NCBI GenBank assembly: GCA_902497095.1
Contig: CABVDD010000009.1
Location: 1 to 56,944 of the forward strand
Length of the DNA: 56,944 bases
Direction of reading: 5' to 3'
From: an uncultured Faecalicoccus sp.
GTDB lineage: Bacteria > Bacillota_I > Bacilli_A > Erysipelotrichales > Erysipelotrichaceae
The stretch's first letter is position 1; each line of letters opens with the position of its first letter. Positions 16,549 to 25,524 of the stretch are shown here, piece after piece. Below the pieces are notes generated by a model that searched no databases, was not told where the DNA came from, and was given only the letters and a program-made list of their open reading frames with translations. The position numbers and the translations under genes were made by a program.

Positions 16549-17473
16549 ACTTGGTACTTCTTTTAGCCAACAGGACAATGATCTGACAGACTTGTTCTTT
16601 TGTTAAATTCTTGATTCCACAAGCACAAGCATGTCCTCCACCGTTATATGCCTGAGCGATATCACGAATATCAATCGTCTTGGAGCGCAAAGAAGCACTA
16701 TAATGTATGCCATCTTCCATTCGAGTAAATAAAGCCCAGATTGTAATAGATGAAACACCGCTTAACGCATAGACTTTTTCTTTGGCTTTGGCAAAGGTTT
16801 TCATCAACGGTATATATTCTGATGGTTCCATGATGGCTGTCATGCACTTTTGTGTAACTTGCGCCTTATTTCGAATCAAAGTTTCATACTTAAAATCTTC
16901 TAGAGTACTTGAGAAATTGATTCTATCAGCTTCTACGACATCTACACCATGCTCCAACAAAAAGGCGGCTGCCTGAAACGTTTCTTTGCGAACACTGGTC
17001 GTGGTAAATCGAACATTATCAGCAACTAAACCTTGATACAACATTTGAGCTGCCTTTTTTGAACAATCTCTTTCCATCAACAATAAGCCAAGCATTTCAC
17101 ATGTAGCACTGGCCTTTTCATCGATCCACTCAAGATCACAGAAACTCTCGGTTTGAACATGATGATCTATTCGAATCGTATAATCACATAGCTTATATTT
17201 TAGATCATCTACACGATCGGCTGTTGAAGCATCTAATACGATTCCTAATGATTTTTTATACATATCATCTGAAATCGTATCAAAAGAAAGATGCAGATCT
17301 TGTGACAAAGCATTTGAACTTCCTGTTACATAAATGTTTTTTTTCGGATACTCACTTTGCAGCCAATAAGCCAATCCAAATTGAGACCCCAAAGCATCCA
17401 TATCCGGCAAGACATGGCGAAAAAGTATGATGGAATCGTATTGTTCAATAAGAGATATGAGTTTATTTTTCAT
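16547..17473 (-). CDS. nrnA: DHH phosphoesterase NrnA (nanoRNase/pAp phosphatase)
   Basis: NrnA degrades 2-5-mer RNAs and dephosphorylates pAp. I chose the ATG at 17471-17473 because MKNKLISLIEQYDSIILFRH aligns with the usual family start; seven further codons upstream are open. DHH motifs: HVLPDMDALGSQ, LDASTADR, IDHHVQTE. The DHHA1 end carries GGGHACACGIKN. At 308 residues it has the normal length. It overlaps the last codons of ackA by 11 bases and has no obvious ribosome site, so it probably relies on translational coupling. Confidence 0.9.
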   Translation of the reverse strand: MKNKLISLIEQYDSIILFRHVLPDMDALGSQFGLAYWLQSEYPKKNIYVTGSSNALSQDLHLSFDTISDDMYKKSLGIVLDASTADRVDDLKYKLCDYTIRIDHHVQTESFCDLEWIDEKASATCEMLGLLLMERDCSKKAAQMLYQGLVADNVRFTTTSVRKETFQAAAFLLEHGVDVVEADRINFSSTLEDFKYETLIRNKAQVTQKCMTAIMEPSEYIPLMKTFAKAKEKVYALSGVSSITIWALFTRMEDGIHYSASLRSKTIDIRDIAQAYNGGGHACACGIKNLTKEQVCQIIVLLAKRSTK

Positions 17474-18662
17474 TACAAAGATTGGCATATGCATCTCTTG
17501 CCATTACAAGTTCTTCATTAGTTGGGATCAGCCACACACTGATTTTAGAATCATCGCTGCTTAATTTTTTCTCAATTCCACGTACACCCATATTTAAAGA
17601 TTCTGGGACTTTTACACCAAGAACAGATAAACGATCACAAATCTTCTGGCGCATCAAAGAATCATTTTCACCTATACCGCCGGCAAAAACGATCGCATCG
17701 GCACCACCCATTAATCCATAGTAGCCACTTACTGTTTCCACAATAGAATTAACATAAATTTTTTGTGTTAAAATAGCTCTTTTATCACCAGATTCAGCCG
17801 CAGCTTCTACATCACGTCCATCGCTGCTGATACCAGATACACCAAGCATTCCTGATTTTTTATTTAAGATCGTATCCATATCATCTGGAGTGTATCCGTA
17901 TTTCTTTTCTAAAAACATGATAATGGCTGGATCGATATCGCCACATCGTGTTCCCATCATTACACCAGAAAGAGGTGTGAACCCCATACTGGTTTTATAA
18001 GATTTTCCATTTTTTACAGCTGTGATGCTGGCACCATTCCCCAAATGACATGTGATGATATTCATCTCTTCTACGGGTTTATTTAAGATTTGTGCCAATC
18101 GTTGTGTTAAATATAGATGACTGGTACCGTGCATTCCATAACGACGAATTTCATCCTTTTCATAATATTCATAAGGAATTGGATAAATATAATTTTCTTC
18201 AGGCATGCTTTGATGAAAAGCTGTATCAAATACAAACGTATGTTTACATTCTGGTAAAGCCTTTTTAAAAGAACGATAGCCTAATAAACCAGCAGGATTG
18301 TGAAGCGGCGCCAGAACTTTTAATTCATCGATCTTGTCTTCTGCTTCTTTACTTGCTGGTACTGAATGATCATAGTATTCACCACCATGAACCATACGAT
18401 GACCAATGGCCTTGATATCATTCAAACTTTCAACGATATGATATTTGATCAATATCTCCATAAGCTTGGAAACTGCTGCACCATGATCTGGAATGTCTAA
18501 AATTTCTTCCACTTTTTGACCATCAAATTTCATTCCCACAATGGAATCATTTAAACCAATTCTTTCAATGTTCCCTTGTGCTAACACTTTTTCTTCCGGC
18601 ATCTGAAATACTTGAAATTTCAATGAACTACTACCGGCATTGACACTCATTACGATTGGCAT
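17463..18662 (-). CDS. ackA: Acetate kinase
   Basis: AckA converts acetyl phosphate and ADP to acetate and ATP, the energy-yielding last step of acetate fermentation. The 399-residue protein has VNAGSSSLKFQ (residues 6-16), MHGTSHLYLTQR, CHLGNGASI, MMGTRCGDIDPAI and FAGGIGEN, all hallmark motifs. AGGAGGT precedes the ATG. Unusually it sits 12 bases after ylxM in the smc-ftsY-ylxM transcription unit, a place normally held by ffh; no pta gene is adjacent. Confidence 0.98.
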   Translation of the reverse strand: MPIVMSVNAGSSSLKFQVFQMPEEKVLAQGNIERIGLNDSIVGMKFDGQKVEEILDIPDHGAAVSKLMEILIKYHIVESLNDIKAIGHRMVHGGEYYDHSVPASKEAEDKIDELKVLAPLHNPAGLLGYRSFKKALPECKHTFVFDTAFHQSMPEENYIYPIPYEYYEKDEIRRYGMHGTSHLYLTQRLAQILNKPVEEMNIITCHLGNGASITAVKNGKSYKTSMGFTPLSGVMMGTRCGDIDPAIIMFLEKKYGYTPDDMDTILNKKSGMLGVSGISSDGRDVEAAAESGDKRAILTQKIYVNSIVETVSGYYGLMGGADAIVFAGGIGENDSLMRQKICDRLSVLGVKVPESLNMGVRGIEKKLSSDDSKISVWLIPTNEELVMARDAYANLCNEK

Positions 18663-18674
18663 TTTTTTGACCTC

Positions 18675-18965
18675 CTATAATATGCTCAATATTTCCTCTT
18701 TTATCTTATCATCATCCAAATCTTTTAAAAGAGAAACAATTCGTTTTCTTTTAGACACATATTGAATGATGTCTTCGTATTTATGTAACTGCATCATTGA
18801 CTTTTTTAAACTGTCCTGAACAGCTGCTCGCGATATATGTAAAGTTTCGCTGATTTCCGTATATGAGAAATCTTCTTCAAAATAAAGAGAACAAATCTCT
18901 TTTTGTCGTTTTGTCAATAAATCTCCATAAATATCAAATAATACGTTAGATTCTAATCTATTCAT
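18675..18965 (-). CDS. ylxM: YlxM family DNA-binding-like protein (SRP associated)
   Basis: This 96-residue helical protein of the UPF0122/YlxM family has a sigma-like helix-turn-helix (LTKRQKEICSLYFEEDFSYTEISETLHISRAAVQDSLKK split across about 17-57). YlxM proteins are encoded next to ftsY/ffh and modulate the signal recognition particle in streptococci. Here it overlaps ftsY by 8 bases, but ffh is missing downstream. Confidence 0.88.
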   Translation of the reverse strand: MNRLESNVLFDIYGDLLTKRQKEICSLYFEEDFSYTEISETLHISRAAVQDSLKKSMMQLHKYEDIIQYVSKRKRIVSLLKDLDDDKIKEEILSIL

Positions 18966-19923
18966 CCGCTTCTAATCCTTTTGTGATTCCCATCAAATAA
19001 CTATTGATTTCAAACGGTTTTAAATCTTCTGGTTTTTCCCCCAACCCTAAAAAGCGGACTGGTATATGAAGAATATCTCGAATAGCCAAGACCACACCGC
19101 CTTTAGCTGTACCATCCATCTTTGTTAAAATGATACCAGATACAGAAGTGGCTTCCAAAAACTCTTTAGCCTGTGAAATTCCATTTTGACCTGTCGTTGC
19201 ATCCAATACGAGCCATACCTCATGCGGCGCTCCTTGAATTTCACGATCACAAACGCGAACCATTTTGCTTAACTCTTTCATCAAATTTGTTTTCGTCTGC
19301 AAACGCCCAGCCGTATCGGCTAACAAAATATCGATGTTATGCTCTTTGGCATATCGGCATGCATCCACTAAGACAGAGCTTGGATCTTGATTGGTTTTTC
19401 CTTTGATACAAGGCACATGCAAACGATCCGCCCATGTGGCAATTTGATCTACCGCTCCAGCTCGAAATGTATCGGCTGCAGCTACGGCGACAGATAAATT
19501 TTGATCTTGGTAATATTTGATCAACTTAGCAGAGCTTGTTGTCTTACCGGAACCATTGACCCCTACCATAAAAATTACAGTCGGTCCATTTTCATTGTAC
19601 TGGATTGCTTCATCGCTTTCCTGATCGTAAAAATCATGCAGCACACTGATAAAGTAATCCTCCATGGAATCAAAATCACGGATATGTGATGCTCCGGCTT
19701 CAAATTGATCAACAATTTTTTGAGCCGTATGAATTCCGACATCACTTTCTAGTAAAATGATCATGATTTGCTCTAAAAGATCATCATTAACACCATTAAA
19801 GCTATTTGACAATGCTCTTAGTCGATCGCCAAAGCTTTTTCTGGATCGGCCTAAACCTGACAAATATTTGTCTTTATCTTTATTTTTAACAAACGCTTCT
19901 TTGATTGACTGAAAAAATGCCAT
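18958..19923 (-). CDS. ftsY: Signal recognition particle receptor FtsY
   Basis: FtsY is the membrane-associated SRP receptor GTPase. I place the start at ATG 19921-19923, where AAGGAGG lies just upstream inside the smc 3' end; 12 upstream codons are open but lack support. The 321-residue protein has only a short N-terminal region before the NG domain. Motifs: GVNGSGKTTSSAKL (G1), DTFRAGAVDQ, LADTAGRLQTKTNLM, TKMDGTAKGG. The spacing to smc is one base. Confidence 0.97.
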   Translation of the reverse strand: MAFFQSIKEAFVKNKDKDKYLSGLGRSRKSFGDRLRALSNSFNGVNDDLLEQIMIILLESDVGIHTAQKIVDQFEAGASHIRDFDSMEDYFISVLHDFYDQESDEAIQYNENGPTVIFMVGVNGSGKTTSSAKLIKYYQDQNLSVAVAAADTFRAGAVDQIATWADRLHVPCIKGKTNQDPSSVLVDACRYAKEHNIDILLADTAGRLQTKTNLMKELSKMVRVCDREIQGAPHEVWLVLDATTGQNGISQAKEFLEATSVSGIILTKMDGTAKGGVVLAIRDILHIPVRFLGLGEKPEDLKPFEINSYLMGITKGLEADE

Positions 19924-19924
19924 T

Positions 19925-22852
19925 CTAATTTTCCTCCTTTTCCAGGATATGTACCGCATCTTTTAGCTGTACTTTTAATAGTTTAGAAACACCATCTTTT
20001 TGCATGGTAATACCATATAACATATCACACTGTTCCATCGTTCCAGGACGATGTGTTACGACAATGAATTGCGAACGATCACTAAAATGTGATAGATACT
20101 TCGCAAAACGCTCCACATTGGCTTGATCTAAAGCCGCTTCCACTTCATCAAAAATACACAAAGGCATCGTTCTTGCCTGTAGTATGGCAAACAAAACACT
20201 AATGGCGATCAAAGCTTTTTCTCCACCGGAAAAAGATTGTAAGTTTTTGACCATCTTTCCTGGCGGCTGAACATCAATTTCTATACCCGTATTCAATACA
20301 TCCTGTGGATCCACCATAGACAAGCGCGCTTTACCTCCACCAAACATAGCTTTGAATATTCCATCTAATTCTTTATTGATTTTATGAAACATCTCAGTGA
20401 ATTGCACTTTCATCGTTTCATCCATTTCATCAATAGCCTGTAAAATCTGTGCAGAAGCTTGTTCTAAATCGCTTTTTTGTCCTTGCATGAAATCAAAACG
20501 CTCTTTGATCTCAGAATATTGTTCAGGAGCATCTAAATTCACATTTCCAAGACGATTAATAGCTTGACGCAATTCGGCAACTCGATCTTTAGCCTTTTCA
20601 ATATCAATTTCTTTACGTTGTTCACAAGCATATTCATAAGTCATTTGATAATCAGAATTCAAACGATTCAAAGCATTTTCCAAATAAGCCTGTTTTTTAG
20701 CTTGTTGCAGTTGGGCATCGTGTATTTCGCTTTGTAAAGCATTCATTTCTCTTCTTGTCATGCGCATCTGATTTTCCAGTTGCTCAACCATGCTTCCTTT
20801 ATCATAGCGACGTTTTCTTAACGATGAAATAGATGATGTAATTTCATCAATACGAGCATGCATTTTTGACATTAATACCACGATATCATCTTCTTGTATA
20901 TCCTGCGTTGATTGTTGTGGAACTAACTCATTATATTCTGCCTGTAAAGATTCATATTTTTCTTTTTTTGTCTGGAAAATGTTCTCCAGTTTAGCTACCT
21001 CGATCTGCAGTTGCATACACGCATCTGTTTCATTATCCATCTTACTTTCAATCAGACGATTTTCTTCAGAAATATGTGCAACTTTGATCTTTTGCCCTTC
21101 GATTTGTTCTTTTAAACGATTTAGTTCGTGTTGTGCAGTAACCGGGGTACTTTGATGACGGTTAGCTCCACCAGTCATACTTCCTCCAGCATGGACGATA
21201 TCACCATCCAATGTCACGATTTTAATTTGATAACGCAATCGTTTGGCACATTCATTGGCATTGACAAGGTTATCAATAATCAAAACGTTTCCCAAAAGTC
21301 GATCTCTTAAATTATGAAAAATTTCTTTACATGAAACACTTTCATTGGCCCAGCCTAAATATCCCTTAGATTGTGAAGCAATAATCTGTTGTTCTTTAGA
21401 TGGATAGCGAGGACGCATGATATCAAGTGGCAAGAAAGTGGCACGACCGCTGTGATTACGTTTCAAGTATCCGATAGCTTCTCTGGCACTAGCCTCATCT
21501 TTTGTCACAATATGATAAATGCTGGCTTGTAAAGCTGAACTGATCGCATTGGCACGATCATCTTGTGCAATCAATATTTCACTGACAACACCTAAAATAC
21601 CAGGCAATGAATGACGAGCTGACAATACAGCCTTTACCCCTTGTTGGTGTGTAAAAGGCTGGCGAATCATGTTTTCTAACACCTGCTGGCGATTCTTGAG
21701 TTGCTGCAAAACTTGCTGTTCTTCCAAATTCTGCTGGATGATCTCTCCAGATTTTTGTTTTAAAGTATTTAAGTTTTTCGTATGAAGATCTAATTCTGCC
21801 TGTAAATGCTGGAGACGTTTTTTTCGATCTTCAAACTCAAATCTTGCTTCCTGCACCATTTGCGCAAGTTCATCTTTTCTTTCCAAGGCATCGGCCTGGC
21901 GTAGACGATATTTACGCTTTTCATCTAATTCAACCTTACGTTTTTCAAGCTGATAGCTTTCTTCCATTGCTTTTGTATACTCACCTTGTAGATCATTGAT
22001 TTGACGATCTAAGGCATGCATCTCTTTTCGTAATTCTTGTATATCGATTTCCTGTTGATTTAAACTGGCTTCTTTAGAAACATGAATGGTGTTATTTTCA
22101 AACAAGGTATTTTCGATTGACTCAATTTCTTCATTTAAAGCTTCAATTTCTTCTACAAGCACGCTGATTTCTATAGAAGACAGTTCTTCTTTATAAGTTT
22201 TATATTGTTTAGCTTTCTTTGCTTGTTTTTCCAAAGGACCTAACTGATGTTCCAGTTCATCTAAAATATCTTGTAATCGATCCAAATTTTCTTTTGTTTT
22301 CTCTAATTTCTGCAAAGAGACTTTTTTACGTTTTTTATATTTCGCTACACCGGCCGCTTCTTCAAACACTGATCTTCTTTCTTCCGGTTTCGCATCGGCA
22401 AAAGAACTGATATTTCCCTGTGTGATAATACTTAAAGAATCACGTCCTAAACCTGTATCCATTACCAGGTCATTAATATCTTTTAATCGACAAGGGGTTT
22501 TATTTATAAAATAACTTGCCTCGTTTGTAAAGCGCTGCAGTTGTCTTGTGATTTCAATTTCTTCAAAAGGCGAGTCAAACACTTTGGCCGTATTGTCAAA
22601 TACCAGAGTCACTTTTGCCATATTAACAGGTTTACGATATTCACTGCCGCTAAAAATGATATCGGTCATACTGGTACCTGAGCGAAGACTTTTTGTACTT
22701 TGTTCACCCAAAACCCATCGTATTGCATCATTTACATTACTTTTACCACAACCATTCGGGCCGACGATACCGGTAATATTATGATCAAACTGTAATATGG
22801 TTTTATCCGCAAAACTTTTGAATCCCTGTATCTCAATCCGCTTTAAAAACAT
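19925..22852 (-). CDS. smc: Chromosome segregation ATPase SMC (short-armed)
   Basis: SMC dimers organise and segregate the chromosome with ScpA/ScpB. The N-terminal head has IQGFKSFADK and Walker A GPNGCGKSN (residues 31-39). The C-terminal head has the signature SFSGGEKALIA and Walker B LCIFDEVEAALDQANV. The hinge (about 400-560) carries GGSMTGGA. Bacterial SMC is usually about 1180 residues; this one is 975 with both heads and the hinge intact, so each coiled-coil arm is about 100 residues shorter. The ribosome site is AAGGTGAG. The usual upstream neighbour rnc is absent. Confidence 0.97.
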   Translation of the reverse strand: MFLKRIEIQGFKSFADKTILQFDHNITGIVGPNGCGKSNVNDAIRWVLGEQSTKSLRSGTSMTDIIFSGSEYRKPVNMAKVTLVFDNTAKVFDSPFEEIEITRQLQRFTNEASYFINKTPCRLKDINDLVMDTGLGRDSLSIITQGNISSFADAKPEERRSVFEEAAGVAKYKKRKKVSLQKLEKTKENLDRLQDILDELEHQLGPLEKQAKKAKQYKTYKEELSSIEISVLVEEIEALNEEIESIENTLFENNTIHVSKEASLNQQEIDIQELRKEMHALDRQINDLQGEYTKAMEESYQLEKRKVELDEKRKYRLRQADALERKDELAQMVQEARFEFEDRKKRLQHLQAELDLHTKNLNTLKQKSGEIIQQNLEEQQVLQQLKNRQQVLENMIRQPFTHQQGVKAVLSARHSLPGILGVVSEILIAQDDRANAISSALQASIYHIVTKDEASAREAIGYLKRNHSGRATFLPLDIMRPRYPSKEQQIIASQSKGYLGWANESVSCKEIFHNLRDRLLGNVLIIDNLVNANECAKRLRYQIKIVTLDGDIVHAGGSMTGGANRHQSTPVTAQHELNRLKEQIEGQKIKVAHISEENRLIESKMDNETDACMQLQIEVAKLENIFQTKKEKYESLQAEYNELVPQQSTQDIQEDDIVVLMSKMHARIDEITSSISSLRKRRYDKGSMVEQLENQMRMTRREMNALQSEIHDAQLQQAKKQAYLENALNRLNSDYQMTYEYACEQRKEIDIEKAKDRVAELRQAINRLGNVNLDAPEQYSEIKERFDFMQGQKSDLEQASAQILQAIDEMDETMKVQFTEMFHKINKELDGIFKAMFGGGKARLSMVDPQDVLNTGIEIDVQPPGKMVKNLQSFSGGEKALIAISVLFAILQARTMPLCIFDEVEAALDQANVERFAKYLSHFSDRSQFIVVTHRPGTMEQCDMLYGITMQKDGVSKLLKVQLKDAVHILEKEEN

Positions 22853-22877
22853 AACTCACCTTCATCCTAACTTTAAC

Positions 22878-22886
22878 ATTGTATCA
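22878..22886 (-). promoter_or_regulatory. Extended -10 promoter of smc operon
   Basis: Minus strand TGATACAAT (TG-n-TACAAT) with a poor -35 (TCGATT) at 17 bases. The leader is about 20 bases and contains AAGGTGAG. Confidence 0.5.
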
Positions 22887-22917
22887 AAAAGCACTTTAAA
22901 AATCGACAATCTTTCCC

Positions 22918-22946
22918 TTGAATTTTGCAACTAACCTTTTTAAAAT
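22918..22946 (+). promoter_or_regulatory. Sigma-A promoter of trhA
   Basis: Plus strand TTGAAT (22918-22923), 17-base spacer, TAAAAT (22941-22946), seven bases before the ATG at 22954. The predicted transcription start is at or one base before the start codon. Confidence 0.7.
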
Positions 22947-22953
22947 AATAGAT

Positions 22954-23619
22954 ATGAAAAAGAAAATGAAAGAAAGTATGAAAAATGTATTCCCTCTTTC
23001 TTTTGGCGAAGAAGTGGGAAATGCTATTAGTCATGGTGTTATGGCAATCCTTTTATTGTTTGCACTGCCTTATTATGCCATACGAGCTTATTTGCAGGCA
23101 GGAGCTCTTCATGCCACAGGAATTTCAATATATATTATTTGTCTAATTTTTATGTTTTTAACCTCTTGCCTTTACCATAGTATGACACATGATACGATGC
23201 ATAAGCTGGTTTTTAGAAAGTTGGATCATATCATGATTCTGTTTGCAATTGCTGGAACATATACACCAGTATGCTTAAGTTTGATGAATAACTGGGTAGG
23301 TTACACCGTTCTGGCAATTGAGTGGCTTATGGTCATTGCCGGCATTCTTTTAAAATCCATTTCCAACACAAATCATAAAGTATTGTCGATGACAATTTAT
23401 ATGACAATGGGTTGGATGGCTATCTTCATCTTACCGGTATTGATACAAAAGTGTTCTCTTCCTTTTTTCTTACTAATTTTAGCAGGAGGGATACTTTATA
23501 CAATTGGAACCTACTTTTATGGACATCCACAAAAAAAGTTTAATCATTTTATATGGCATATCTTTATCATTCTAGCTTCCATCTGTCATTTGATTGCGAT
23601 TCTTTATTTTATGATCTAG
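22954..23619 (+). CDS. trhA: Hemolysin III / TrhA family membrane protein
   Basis: This 221-residue integral membrane protein of the PAQR superfamily has seven predicted membrane segments. Conserved motifs: SFGEEVGNAISHG near the N-terminus, SCLYHSMTH (the S-xxx-H motif), RKLDHIMILFAIAGTYTPV, and the C-terminal HFIWHIFIILASICHLIA. These histidines and the aspartate form the metal site of the family. TrhA has been linked to membrane energy homeostasis and fluidity. I reject the longer TTG start because it falls on the -35 box. No ribosome site precedes the ATG; internal ATGs at codons 5 and 9 are alternatives. Confidence 0.87.
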   Translation: MKKKMKESMKNVFPLSFGEEVGNAISHGVMAILLLFALPYYAIRAYLQAGALHATGISIYIICLIFMFLTSCLYHSMTHDTMHKLVFRKLDHIMILFAIAGTYTPVCLSLMNNWVGYTVLAIEWLMVIAGILLKSISNTNHKVLSMTIYMTMGWMAIFILPVLIQKCSLPFFLLILAGGILYTIGTYFYGHPQKKFNHFIWHIFIILASICHLIAILYFMI

Positions 23620-23641
23620 GCACCTTATGGTGTCTTTTTTT
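23619..23641 (+). terminator. Terminator after trhA
   Basis: GGCACC (23619-23624), TTAT loop, GGTGTC (23629-23634), then seven T. Confidence 0.9.
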
Positions 23642-23649
23642 ATGTCCAA

Positions 23650-23672
23650 CAAAAAAAGGGACATACGTCCCT
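23650..23672 (-). terminator. Terminator after rseP
   Basis: AGGGAC (23657-23662) pairs with GTCCCT (23667-23672) and is followed by TTTTTTT on the minus strand. The rseP stop codon overlaps the stem. Confidence 0.9.
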
Positions 23673-24741
23673 AAAACAAACGAATAATATCATTATATGT
23701 CGCAAAGACAAACAATCCAATCAATAAGACAAAACTTGCCACAATTATGTTTTCGACAATTTTGGTATTGATTTTTCGACGGAATAACTTTTCTAAAAGA
23801 AGAATCAAAATACGTCCACCATCCATTGCTGGAATCGGCAAGATATTAAAAATACCAATATTTAATGAAATTAACGCAAATAAGCTTAAATAGGATCGCA
23901 ATCCCATCGATGTAGCTTGTGTTGTAACTTGTGCAATGCCAACAGGACCCGATAAATTCTGTAAGCCTTCACCTTGAATCAGATGTGCTAGTGCGCTAAA
24001 TATAGCAGTACTAGAATCTAACATGTCTAAAGTACCATAATAAAAACCATGATACCATGGAATTGGTTGTGCATAAGCTTGTACAACATAACCTAATGTA
24101 TATGTATTCGTATCTTCATCTAATTGCGGTGTAATAGAGACATCGATAGTCTGATCATCACGTTTGATACTCAATTCCAATTCGTCATGATGGTATTGTA
24201 ACCACTCTAAAAGATCATATTGTGTCTCAGGTTCAATAGAATCTTTTCCATCCACAGCTTTGACAATTGTATCTCCTGGTTGTAATCCTGCTTTTTGCGC
24301 CGGAGAATCATCTACGATTTCATACACCTGGGCCACAAGATCTTTTACCACGTAGCCTTGCGTCATAGATAAGCCTACAAACAATACCCAGGCAAGGATC
24401 ACATTCATGCAGACACCAGCAACCATAACTAAAATTTGTTGCCATCGAGGTTTATGATTCAAACGTCTTTCATCAGGTACATTTTTTAACCAGTCATCTT
24501 CTTCATCTTGTGAACCATCTTCCTCACCGGCCATCATCACATATCCTCCAAAAGGGATAGCACGAATTGAAAACTGAGTTTCTTTTCCTTGTTTGGCATA
24601 TAACAATGGCCCCATTCCAATAGAAAACTCTTTACAAAAAACACCAAAATGTCTGGCTACCATAAAATGACCTAATTCATGAATGAGCACGATGACGCTC
24701 AACATGAAGAAAAAGGCAATCAACCCAATAACAAGTTGCAT
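23671..24741 (-). CDS. rseP: Site-2 protease RseP (RasP)
   Basis: RseP is an intramembrane zinc metalloprotease that cleaves anti-sigma factors and remnant signal peptides. The 356-residue protein has HExxH in LIHELGHF (residues 20-27) in the first membrane segment, a PDZ domain (about 140-215, DDSPAQKAGLQPGD), and the second active-site motif NILPIPAMDGGRI near residue 305. AGGAGG precedes the ATG. It is the last gene of pyrH-frr-uppS-cdsA-rseP; the gene for DXP reductoisomerase usually found between cdsA and rseP is missing. Confidence 0.97.
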   Translation of the reverse strand: MQLVIGLIAFFFMLSVIVLIHELGHFMVARHFGVFCKEFSIGMGPLLYAKQGKETQFSIRAIPFGGYVMMAGEEDGSQDEEDDWLKNVPDERRLNHKPRWQQILVMVAGVCMNVILAWVLFVGLSMTQGYVVKDLVAQVYEIVDDSPAQKAGLQPGDTIVKAVDGKDSIEPETQYDLLEWLQYHHDELELSIKRDDQTIDVSITPQLDEDTNTYTLGYVVQAYAQPIPWYHGFYYGTLDMLDSSTAIFSALAHLIQGEGLQNLSGPVGIAQVTTQATSMGLRSYLSLFALISLNIGIFNILPIPAMDGGRILILLLEKLFRRKINTKIVENIIVASFVLLIGLFVFATYNDIIRLF

Positions 24742-24753
24742 TTCATTCCTCCT

Positions 24754-25524
24754 CTAAATAAAGAAAGTCGAATATAGGACACCAAACAAAAGAATATTCA
24801 TTAATAAAGAATCCACTCTGTCCAGTATACCTCCATGACCCGGTAACAGCTTAGAAAAATCTTTGATGTGATAGAATCGTTTGATTGCGCTAAAACAAAG
24901 ATCTCCAAATTCGGCAATGATTGGACATAAAAGACAAAGAAGGAATACTAATCCCATTGAAACTTGATCTAAATAGAAAAATGTTGGGATCCATCCAATC
25001 AAAAAGCCTGAAACGACACCACCAATAAAGCCTTCCCAGCTTTTTTTTGGTGAAATTCTTGGATTCATTTTATGTCTTCCAAAATGTCTTCCAAAAAACC
25101 AGGCACCAGTATCACTTCCATAGGTCGCGAATACTATGGTTATTAAGTATAAATGATTTTCCTGAATGAGTCCAATACATTGATAAATCAAGGCAAAAAT
25201 CACGAAAAAAGAAATCATGGAAAACGCATTTCCAATTGTAAAAGATTCCACAAAGATCGTAAGTCCCCAAAAAAAGATAACACATAGTATCCAATAACTT
25301 AATTGAAAAGATTGTGGTATAAAACGCGATAAAATAGTCAGCACCAAGGCTGCAATCGGAATAAACAAAGGCCATTTTCTAAACTCAACCTGCGTACATG
25401 ACCATTCATAAAGACCACCAGTCAATATGAATAACGCAAGAATTTCCAATGGAATACCACCTAATGCTACTGGGAAAATACAAACTAAAATGATCAATAA
25501 TGCGGTTATAACGCGCGTTTTCAT
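24754..25524 (-). CDS. cdsA: Phosphatidate cytidylyltransferase CdsA
   Basis: CdsA makes CDP-diacylglycerol, the branch point for phospholipid synthesis. The 256-residue protein is polytopic, with seven to eight membrane segments, and has the C-terminal signature region DTGAWFFGRHFGRHKM, ISPKKSWEG and the CDS motif PGHGGILDRVDSL (about 232-244). It overlaps uppS by four bases (ATGA). Confidence 0.97.
   Translation of the reverse strand: MKTRVITALLIILVCIFPVALGGIPLEILALFILTGGLYEWSCTQVEFRKWPLFIPIAALVLTILSRFIPQSFQLSYWILCVIFFWGLTIFVESFTIGNAFSMISFFVIFALIYQCIGLIQENHLYLITIVFATYGSDTGAWFFGRHFGRHKMNPRISPKKSWEGFIGGVVSGFLIGWIPTFFYLDQVSMGLVFLLCLLCPIIAEFGDLCFSAIKRFYHIKDFSKLLPGHGGILDRVDSLLMNILLFGVLYSTFFI

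Noticed and set aside
16483..16578. Extra 32 N-terminal residues of DnaE
   Set aside because: They are encoded by the terminator and promoter region, and the internal ATG has AAGGAGGT and matches the usual DnaE start.
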